Shown: in pieces, positions 1-5,851 of the stretch
How positions within the stretch are numbered: position 1 is the stretch's first letter
Layout of the letters: the number at the start of each line of letters is the position of its first letter
DNA from: Candidatus Segatella intestinihominis
GTDB lineage: Bacteria; Bacteroidota; Bacteroidia; Bacteroidales; Bacteroidaceae
DNA: 9,045 bases
Direction of reading: 5' to 3'
NCBI GenBank assembly: GCA_900548535.1
Contig: URLG01000093.1
Location: forward strand, 1-9,045
The notes under the pieces: model-generated
The model's input: only the letters and a program-made list of their open reading frames with translations
What the model was told of the DNA's origin: nothing
The model's database searches: none
Program-made: the position numbers and the translations under genes

Positions 1-56
1 CGCATGCACGGTTCTTGAAGGGGAAAGCGGGGGTAACCCCGCAGACCTACTTAGAT
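1..56 (+). mobile_element. Group II intron, 3' end (partial domain V and complete domain VI)
   Basis: This is the last part of a group II self-splicing intron; the rest, including any reverse transcriptase gene, lies upstream of the window. Bases 1-16 read like the 3' strand of domain V, ending in the typical GCACGGTTC. Domain VI follows. Its inner stem GCGGGG (27-32, allowing one-base slippage) pairs with CCCCGC around a GTAA tetraloop. An internal loop (AAA opposite AGA) comes next. The base of the stem pairs AAG (18-20) with CTT (50-52) and GGG with CCT (46-48), leaving A49 bulged. In this family the bulged A, 7-8 bases from the intron end, attacks the 5' splice site. That places the 3' splice site near base 56, after a terminal AT that fits the usual AY ending. 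The exact end is uncertain by 1-2 bases. An open frame runs from TTG at 15 into SusC, but it is not a credible start because it lies in domain VI. Confidence 0.85.
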
Positions 57-101
57 ATTAATGTATATCATCAACCATTCATACCTAAACTTGAATCGAA
101 T

Positions 102-2762
102 ATGATGGAACAGAAGAAAAAACTATCCTGGTACTCGCCTTGCGCTATGCTGCTGCTGATGCCGATGACAGTGCATGCCCAGGGAGCCAAGGACAATGCC
201 TTGGAAGCCCTGAGTGGCAAGACGGCTGGTGTCAATGTTACCACCAACGGTCTTGACCGTATGGCTATGCTCAATAGTGTGCGTGTGCGAGGCACCACCT
301 CCATTATGGGTGGCAACGACCCGCTCGTCATCATTGATGGCGTAACTTCTGATGTGGCTACCCTTGCTACCATCTATCCTGCCGACATCGAGAGTTTCAC
401 CGTCTTGAAGAATGCCTCCGAGACTTCGCTCTATGGTTCGCGTGGAGCATCGGGTGTCATCCAAGTTACCACCAAGAAGGGCACGGGCAAGGGATTTCAG
501 ATATCCTACGAGGGCAACTATGGCATCGAGGCGATGTACAAGAGCATGGAGATGCTCAGTGCTGCCGAGTATGTGGCTGCTGCCCAGAAGTATGGGCTGG
601 AGTACAATGACAAGGGATATGCCACCGACTTCCACAAGGAGATGACTCGCTCTGCCCTGGTGCAAAACCACTATGTGGCTTTCAGCGGAGGCAATCAGCT
701 GAGCAATTACCGTGCCTCCTTCGGCTATATCGACCATAACACCATCATTCGTTCCAAGGGCTATCGCAATCTCGTGGCTAAGATAGATGTGTCGCAGAAG
801 GCTTTTGATGGTAAGCTCACGGGCGATTTCGGCGTGTTTGGGTCTTCCTATAAGAACAATGACATCTTCGACAGCCAGATGCTCTTCTATTCTGCCGATG
901 CCATGAATCCTACCTATCCATACGATAGGCTGAATGGCAGCTATGTGAAGAATGGGGCGGCATCCCAGATCAATCCACCTGCCGCACTGCTCCAGGAGCG
1001 CAATGATACCAAGAATATGAACTTCAATGCGCATCTCAAGCTCTCTTACGACATCTTGGACCGCAAGCAGGCTGATACCGCCAAGCCATTCTCTGAGCGT
1101 CTGTATCTCACCGCCTTCGGCTCTTATTCCTATTCCTCGAATGAGAACAATCAGTTTTGCCCTACCTGGGTATGGGCGCAGGGCAATCTGTATAGGGGCG
1201 AATTTAAGAGTGAGGACTGGCTAGCCAATGTATCGCTCAATTATCATCGCAGCTGGGGCATCCATGCGCTGGGAGCGATGGTGGGCGCAGAGTATCAGAA
1301 GAATATCCGTTCGGGCTTCTGGACCTCGGCCAAGGGCATCACCATCAATGACATGTACTATAACAATATAGGAGCCGCTGCCTCCCGACCTTTTGGCGGC
1401 ACCGACAGCGACTATGCCGACCCTTCGCTTGCCTCCGTGATGGGCAATGTAGACTATACCCTGATGGGCAGATATCAGCTCTCGCTCTCCATGCGTGGCG
1501 ATGGTTCGTCGATGGTGGCTGATAATCATGCTTGGGGCTTCTTCCCATCCATCTCAGCCTCTTGGGATATGAAGCAGGAGGCTTGGCTCAGCCAGGTGGA
1601 GCCCATCGCCATGCTCAAGCTCAAGGCTGGCTATGGACGCTCGGGCAATCTGGGCGGCATCTCCTCCTATACCACGATGAACACGGTGCGCCAGACGGGC
1701 ATCGTATCCGTCAACAATTCGCCTACCGTGACGTTGGGCGTCATCCGCAACAACAATCCCGACCTCAAATGGGAGACTCGCTCCACCTGGAATGTGGGCA
1801 TGGACCTGGGCTTGTGGCAGAACCGCCTGGTGCTCACGGCAGAATATTATTACTCCAAGACCACCGATATGCTCTATGCCTACGATGTGCCCGTGCCTCC
1901 GTTTGCCTTCGACAAGTTGCTTGCCAACATCGGCTCCATGAGCAATCAGGGCTTGGAGCTAGGCTTCTCCATCACGCCTATCGCCAAGAAGGATATGGAG
2001 CTCAACATCAATATGAACCTCGCTTGGCAGAAGAACAAGCTCCTCTCCCTGAGTGGCGAGTATAAGGGCATGCAGATGTCGGCAGCCGATGTTACGGCGA
2101 TGGGCTGGCTCTCGGGAGCTGGTCAGCATGGTGGCTACAACAATGTGGTATATCAGATCGTGGGCCAACCGCTCGGCGTGTTCTATCTGCCTCACTGCAA
2201 GGGCATCGTGGAAGATGGAAATGGCCACTATCGCTATGACATCGAAGATCTGGATCATAACGGAACGGTAGACTTGAGCGATGGCGGCGACCGATACATA
2301 GCTGGTCAGGCTACGCCAAAGGTAACGCTGGGTTCCAACATTTCCTTCCGCTATCACGACTGGTATCTCTCGCTCCAGATGAACGGTGCCTTCGGTCATA
2401 AGATATTCAATGGCACGGGCTTGGCATACACCAATATGTCGAGCTTTCCCGACTATAATGTGATGAAGGGCGCCCCCGAGAAGAACATCGTGGACCAGAA
2501 TGTGAGCGACTATTGGCTGGAGAAGGGCGACTATCTCAACTTCGAGAATCTCACCTTGGGTTATGATGTGCCCATCAAGAAGGGCGTGGTGCAGTCGCTC
2601 CGAGTGTCGGCTAGCGTTCACAATCTAGCCACCATCACCAGCTATAGCGGTCTGACCCCGATGATCAATAGCTATGTGGTCAATAACACGATGGGCATCG
2701 ACGATAAGCGCACCTATCCCGTGTTCCGCACCTATAGCATCGGACTGAGTGTACAATTCTAA
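102..2762 (+). CDS. SusC/RagA-family TonB-linked outer-membrane transporter lacking the N-terminal extension
   Basis: This is an outer-membrane beta-barrel that imports a nutrient, usually an oligosaccharide or peptide, together with its SusD partner. From ATG 102 it is 886 residues; ATG 105 is equally possible, and neither has a clear ribosome binding site. A signal peptide (basic MEQKKK, then a hydrophobic stretch, cleavage probably after VHA at 24-26) leads almost directly into the plug domain (about 32-128). The plug shows LEALSGKTAGVNV, VRVRGTTS, NDPLVIIDGV and LYGSRGASGVIQVTTKKG. A SusC-type acidic loop (DLDHNGTVDLSD, about 716-727) and a C-terminal SVQF ending in the aromatic residue typical of barrel proteins are present. 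The carboxypeptidase-regulatory-like domain and TonB box that normally precede the plug are missing, which explains the length of under about 1000 residues. The next gene is susD-like, 13 bases on. The substrate cannot be told. Family assignment is very secure. Confidence 0.96.
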   Translation: MMEQKKKLSWYSPCAMLLLMPMTVHAQGAKDNALEALSGKTAGVNVTTNGLDRMAMLNSVRVRGTTSIMGGNDPLVIIDGVTSDVATLATIYPADIESFTVLKNASETSLYGSRGASGVIQVTTKKGTGKGFQISYEGNYGIEAMYKSMEMLSAAEYVAAAQKYGLEYNDKGYATDFHKEMTRSALVQNHYVAFSGGNQLSNYRASFGYIDHNTIIRSKGYRNLVAKIDVSQKAFDGKLTGDFGVFGSSYKNNDIFDSQMLFYSADAMNPTYPYDRLNGSYVKNGAASQINPPAALLQERNDTKNMNFNAHLKLSYDILDRKQADTAKPFSERLYLTAFGSYSYSSNENNQFCPTWVWAQGNLYRGEFKSEDWLANVSLNYHRSWGIHALGAMVGAEYQKNIRSGFWTSAKGITINDMYYNNIGAAASRPFGGTDSDYADPSLASVMGNVDYTLMGRYQLSLSMRGDGSSMVADNHAWGFFPSISASWDMKQEAWLSQVEPIAMLKLKAGYGRSGNLGGISSYTTMNTVRQTGIVSVNNSPTVTLGVIRNNNPDLKWETRSTWNVGMDLGLWQNRLVLTAEYYYSKTTDMLYAYDVPVPPFAFDKLLANIGSMSNQGLELGFSITPIAKKDMELNINMNLAWQKNKLLSLSGEYKGMQMSAADVTAMGWLSGAGQHGGYNNVVYQIVGQPLGVFYLPHCKGIVEDGNGHYRYDIEDLDHNGTVDLSDGGDRYIAGQATPKVTLGSNISFRYHDWYLSLQMNGAFGHKIFNGTGLAYTNMSSFPDYNVMKGAPEKNIVDQNVSDYWLEKGDYLNFENLTLGYDVPIKKGVVQSLRVSASVHNLATITSYSGLTPMINSYVVNNTMGIDDKRTYPVFRTYSIGLSVQF

Positions 2763-2775
2763 AAAGATGATTTTT

Positions 2776-4461
2776 ATGAAACGATATTCTATATTATTGG
2801 CAGTGGCAGCCTCCGTGCTAGCCCTCTCATCGTGTCTGGACGAGCATCCTAAGGACCAGCTCGAAGAAGACAAGATATACTCCACGGCTTCCGACATCTA
2901 TGTCAATGCCGTAGCCTCGCTCTATAATTATATAGGTGGAGCCAATGAGAGCGAGGGCATACAGGGCACCTGCCGAGGCATCTACGATTACAATACCCTC
3001 ACCACCGATGAGGCTATCATCCCTATACGTGGTGGCGACTGGTATGATGGCGGTCTCTGGAATGCCATGTACCAGCACAAGTGGACCGCCGATGATGAGC
3101 CGCTTTATGACACTTGGAAGTACATCTACAAGGTTATCGTGCTCTGCAATCGCTCGCTCGATATCATCGATGCCCGTTCACCACTAGGCTCTTCCACGCC
3201 AGTCTTGGATGCTTCGGAGGCTAAAGAGTATAAGGCAGAGGTGAGAGCGGTCAGGGCCTTGATGTATTATGAGGCGATGGATATGTTTGGCAGGGTGCCG
3301 CTAGTCTTGTCGACGATGGAGCAACCCTATACGCAGACAGTAGATGGGAGTGAGCTCCCTCGGCAGTCGGAGCGTAGCGAGGTGTTCCGCTTCATCTTCA
3401 GTGAGTTGCAAGATGTTTTGCCTTTCCTGCCAGAAGATCATAGCAACAAGGAGGGCAAGTATTATGGCAAGATAACCCGCCCTGTGGCAAACTTCCTGCT
3501 GGCTAAGTTGGCACTCAATGCCGAGATTTATACCTACGATGACTGGACAGGGGGCTATGCCCATCGTCCTAGCGGCAAGGACATCTTCTTTAAGGTAGAT
3601 GGCAAGCAGATGGATGCTTGGCAAACGTGCATCCACTATTGCGACGAGCTAGCCTTGGAGGATTATGCCCTGGAGGATGACTATGCCTTCAATTTCTCCA
3701 CCCATAACGAGTCGTCTAGGGAGAATATTTTTACCATCCCGATGGATAAGAATATCTACACCAATCAGTTCCACTATCTCTTCCGCTCTTACCATTATAC
3801 CCACGGAGGAGCCCTGGGATGGGGCAGTGAGAATGGAATCTGCGCCACCATCAGCACCATAAAGGCAAACCACTATGGCGAGGCTGATGAGGATGCTCGC
3901 TGCAAGATAAATTTTGTGGCAGGTATTGTGGAGATAGCCTATAAGCAGCTCATCATGGACAATGGCAAGCCCCTGGAGTATCAGCCGTTCGAGGTGAAGC
4001 AAAACCTCACCAATAGCCCATACGTCAAGACGGCGGGAGCCCGCATGGGCAAGTATGAGGTGGACCGCACCAGCTATATGGACGGTAAGTTGCCAAGTAA
4101 TGACATCGTGCTTTTCCGCTATGCCGATGCTCTGCTGATGAAGGCAGAGGCCAAGGTGCGCAATGGCGAGGACGGCAGCCAGGAACTCAATGCCGTTAGA
4201 GCCCGAGTAGGGATGCCTGCCCGAGAAGCCACCCTCGACAATATCCTCGAGGAGCGCCTCTTGGAACTGGTATGGGAGGGTTGGCGCCGCCAAGACCTTA
4301 TCCGCTTTGGCAAGTTCACGGGAGCCTATGATCTCCGAGAGCCCCTCGATGGAGAGGAGTCGGGCTATACCACCGTCTTCCCAATCCCTCAGAAGTGCAG
4401 GGATCTCAATAAGCATCTGAAGCAAAATCCAGGCTATACGAAGTATGTATATATAGAATAA
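2776..4461 (+). CDS. SusD/RagB-family surface lipoprotein, partner of the upstream SusC
   Basis: This is a 561-residue outer-membrane lipoprotein that forms the lid over the SusC barrel and captures substrate at the cell surface. I chose ATG 2776 because it gives a compact lipoprotein signal, MKRYSILLAVAASVLALSSC, with the lipid-bearing Cys at 20. ATG 2767 would add only MIF. The residues after the Cys (LDEHP) are acidic, as in Bacteroidota surface-export signals. The N-terminal half holds the helical TPR-like SusD region (for example TRPVANFLLAKLALNAEIY). The C-terminal SusD/RagB domain is unmistakable: RYADALLMKAEAKVRNG (from 448), then LNAVRARVGMPA, ILEERLLELVWEGWRRQDLIRFG (490-512, key residues EER, E, G and RR-DLIRFG), FPIPQ and QNPGY near the end. 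The gene follows susC by 13 bases and was surely co-transcribed with it. Sequence alone does not reveal the ligand. Confidence 0.97.
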   Translation: MKRYSILLAVAASVLALSSCLDEHPKDQLEEDKIYSTASDIYVNAVASLYNYIGGANESEGIQGTCRGIYDYNTLTTDEAIIPIRGGDWYDGGLWNAMYQHKWTADDEPLYDTWKYIYKVIVLCNRSLDIIDARSPLGSSTPVLDASEAKEYKAEVRAVRALMYYEAMDMFGRVPLVLSTMEQPYTQTVDGSELPRQSERSEVFRFIFSELQDVLPFLPEDHSNKEGKYYGKITRPVANFLLAKLALNAEIYTYDDWTGGYAHRPSGKDIFFKVDGKQMDAWQTCIHYCDELALEDYALEDDYAFNFSTHNESSRENIFTIPMDKNIYTNQFHYLFRSYHYTHGGALGWGSENGICATISTIKANHYGEADEDARCKINFVAGIVEIAYKQLIMDNGKPLEYQPFEVKQNLTNSPYVKTAGARMGKYEVDRTSYMDGKLPSNDIVLFRYADALLMKAEAKVRNGEDGSQELNAVRARVGMPAREATLDNILEERLLELVWEGWRRQDLIRFGKFTGAYDLREPLDGEESGYTTVFPIPQKCRDLNKHLKQNPGYTKYVYIE

Positions 4462-4473
4462 AAAGGAAAGGAA

Positions 4474-5319
4474 ATGAATATGAAAAGAATATCTTTAGGA
4501 GCCATGGCTCTAGGTCTAGGAATGATGATGATGGCATCTTGCGGCAGCAAGGGAGTCAAGAGTGTGCAGGCAGAGGCAGAGTCTCAGGCTGCAGAGACAG
4601 CCACCGAGCTGCTCAGTTTTGATAGCATCTTGGTGGATACCGCCACCACCATCGTTAGTGGAAAGGATACCCTGCGAGGCACGGTTCATATCCAGTTGAT
4701 GCTAGCCAAGGGCCCAGGTGCGGATGCCGTCAATGACTCCATCTTGCAATCTGGTATCTTCATGCCCGAGTATATGCCTCAGGATACTAAGGGTATGACC
4801 GCCGCCCAGCAAGTGCATGCATACGCCAAGAACTTCCTGGCAGGCTATCTTGCCGACGTCAATGGGATGAAAAAGCAGGGCGTGGAGTTGTTTCCTACCT
4901 TCTCTTACTCTTATGAGCTTACATCGCAGGTAGACCAGAATCAGCAGGATAGCCTAGCCAATTACCTAGTGTCGGGCTATGTATACCTGGGAGGAGCTCA
5001 TGGCAGCAGCATCAGCGTGGCTCGCAATTTCGATGTTCGCACGGGCAAGCAGCTAGATAAGCAGTCGCTCCTCAAGCCAGAAGGCGAAAAGCCCGTTACG
5101 GATATGGTATACCAGGGCGTCGTGAAGTCTCTGGGCTCGGAAGCAGCTGACCTCAAGGACATGCTCTTCTTTGGCGAAAAGCCTTATCTCACAGGCAATT
5201 TCTTGGTCAGTCCCGATACCGTTACCTTCATCTATCAGACGGACGAGATAGCCCCTCATGCCTGCAGCGAGTTCCGCATTCCGCTCAGCAAGAAATCGCT
5301 GCAGCAGTATCTCAAGTAG
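4474..5319 (+). CDS. DUF3298/RsiV-like lipoprotein
   Basis: This is a 281-residue predicted lipoprotein with the lipobox MMMMASC (Cys 23). A linker rich in Ala, Glu and Gln (about 28-46) leads to a globular region. The C-terminal part resembles DUF3298, the domain also found in the lysozyme-sensing anti-sigma factor RsiV: YVYLGGAHGSS (169-179), NFDVRTGKQL (185-194) and a final strand set GNFLVSPDTVTFIYQTDEIAPHA (241-263, key residues F-Y-EIAP-A). The segment around 48-160 would match the DUF4163/PdaC-like half often paired with it. Unlike RsiV it has no cytoplasmic anti-sigma segment, so a sigma-regulating role is not supported. It probably sits in the outer or inner membrane facing the periplasm, role unknown. 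It follows susD by 12 bases with a purine-rich AAGGAAAGGAA just before ATG 4474, an unusually good ribosome site here, and is likely third in the operon. ATG 4480 is an alternative start. Confidence 0.85.
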   Translation: MNMKRISLGAMALGLGMMMMASCGSKGVKSVQAEAESQAAETATELLSFDSILVDTATTIVSGKDTLRGTVHIQLMLAKGPGADAVNDSILQSGIFMPEYMPQDTKGMTAAQQVHAYAKNFLAGYLADVNGMKKQGVELFPTFSYSYELTSQVDQNQQDSLANYLVSGYVYLGGAHGSSISVARNFDVRTGKQLDKQSLLKPEGEKPVTDMVYQGVVKSLGSEAADLKDMLFFGEKPYLTGNFLVSPDTVTFIYQTDEIAPHACSEFRIPLSKKSLQQYLK

Positions 5320-5337
5320 GTATTAAGCAAGTAATAC
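5320..5337. repeat. Small inverted repeat directly after the DUF3298 gene stop
   Basis: GTATTA (5320-5325) and TAATAC (5332-5337) are perfect inverted arms around a 6-base loop, starting at the base after the TAG stop. The stem is AT-rich and weak. It may work together with the stronger hairpin that starts six bases later, or it may be chance. Confidence 0.4.
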
Positions 5338-5342
5338 TGGGA

Positions 5343-5363
5343 GGGCAGGTTTGTTACCTGCCC
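5343..5363. terminator. Hairpin between convergent operons, probable bidirectional terminator
   Basis: GGGCAGGT (5343-5350) and ACCTGCCC (5356-5363) form a perfect 8-bp GC-rich stem with a 5-base loop. It lies 24 bases after the stop of the plus-strand operon and 46 bases after the stop of the minus-strand small lipoprotein gene, exactly where convergent transcripts must end. Neither side has a run of T, so it is not a textbook intrinsic terminator. The remaining bases up to 5408 show nothing else I can name. Confidence 0.6.
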
Positions 5364-5408
5364 AATAGGTTAGGAGAGTTCCAGCATTTCAATTGAGCAA
5401 CTAATCTT

Positions 5409-5819
5409 TTACTCTTTCACCACCTCTTCCACGTACTTCACGAGCGAATCCTTGCCATTGAGGAGGTAGAACTGGACTCTGACCACGTGATTGATGTCGG
5501 CGCTGCCTTTTACCTTGACATGGCGAGTCTTACCATACTCCAGGGTGTCGCGGCGGGATGGGTAGGAGAGGAGCTGGAGACGGTCTTTGGTGGAACCACT
5601 GCCCACATAGTAGATGCCCACGCTATCTACGATGCTCTTCTGGAGGGAGTCTTTCTGGGCTACCTTCTGGGCATGCTGGGCGGTGGTGTCTACGGGCTCA
5701 AACTCGCTGGCTGCCACGGTGTCGCCATCATTCTGGTCGGGGGCGAAACGGCAGCTGCTGGTCGTTGTAATAAAAGTTGTGGCGACCAAGGTCGCCACAA
5801 CATATAAGAGTTTCTTCAT
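5409..5819 (-). CDS. Small lipoprotein of unknown function
   Basis: This is a 136-residue predicted lipoprotein. The start at 5819 gives MKKLLYVVATLVATTFITTTSSC, with a Ser-rich lipobox and Cys 23. An acidic, low-complexity linker follows (about 24-45: DQNDGD, EFEPVD), then a Gln/Lys-rich stretch with helix potential (about 46-63). A compact C-terminal part (64-136) alternates strand-like segments: SVGIYYVGSG, RLQLLSYPSRRDTLEYG, HVKVKG and VVRVQFYLLNGKDSLVKYVEEV. I do not recognise the family. The C-terminal half could be a small beta-sandwich carried on a flexible tether. The gene lies 32 bases downstream of the GH94 phosphorylase on the same strand with no obvious terminator or promoter between them, so it is probably co-transcribed, though the two products would be in different compartments. 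A strong palindrome falls inside its signal-peptide codons. Confidence 0.85.
   Translation of the reverse strand: MKKLLYVVATLVATTFITTTSSCRFAPDQNDGDTVAASEFEPVDTTAQHAQKVAQKDSLQKSIVDSVGIYYVGSGSTKDRLQLLSYPSRRDTLEYGKTRHVKVKGSADINHVVRVQFYLLNGKDSLVKYVEEVVKE
5776..5801. repeat. 26-base near-perfect palindrome inside the lipoprotein signal-peptide codons
   Basis: GTTGTGGCGACC (5776-5787) and GGTCGCCACAAC (5790-5801) are exact 12-base inverted arms separated by AA. On the coding (minus) strand this is nucleotides 19-44 of the lipoprotein gene, codons 7-15 (VVATLVATT). As mRNA it could fold into a very stable hairpin just inside the start codon. Confidence 0.9.
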
Positions 5820-5851
5820 ATTTAATGATGAATGAATAATCTACAGAATAA

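Noticed and set aside
86..93. TAAACTTG as a -7 promoter box for susC.
   Set aside because: It has one mismatch to TAnnTTTG, no TTTG about 20 bases upstream, and lies only 8 bases before the start codon. I could not support it as a promoter.
15..101. An N-terminal extension of SusC starting at TTG 15 (29 extra residues).
   Set aside because: The first 14 codons lie in intron domain VI, the rest is not signal-like, and ATG 102/105 begins a proper signal peptide.
123..1034. A long minus-strand open frame (about 303 codons) opposite SusC, and similar long frames opposite the phosphorylase.
   Set aside because: The translations are low-complexity in Ile, His, Val and Ala with no signal peptide or motif. 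They are antisense shadows produced by codon bias of the real genes.
2749..2775. A GTG start at 2749 for the SusD gene, overlapping the end of susC.
   Set aside because: It would add nine non-signal residues before a complete lipoprotein signal peptide that begins at ATG 2776.
3655..3690. Apparent short tandem duplication in SusD (LEDYA followed by LEDDYA).
   Set aside because: The position matches the usual SusD segment where a Tyr-x-Leu turn precedes an aspartate-rich stretch, and the DNA copies differ in length. It looks like normal family sequence.
4474..5319. An anti-sigma factor role for the DUF3298 protein, by analogy with RsiV.
   Set aside because: It is a lipoprotein with no cytoplasmic or transmembrane segment beyond the signal peptide, and no sigma factor gene is adjacent.
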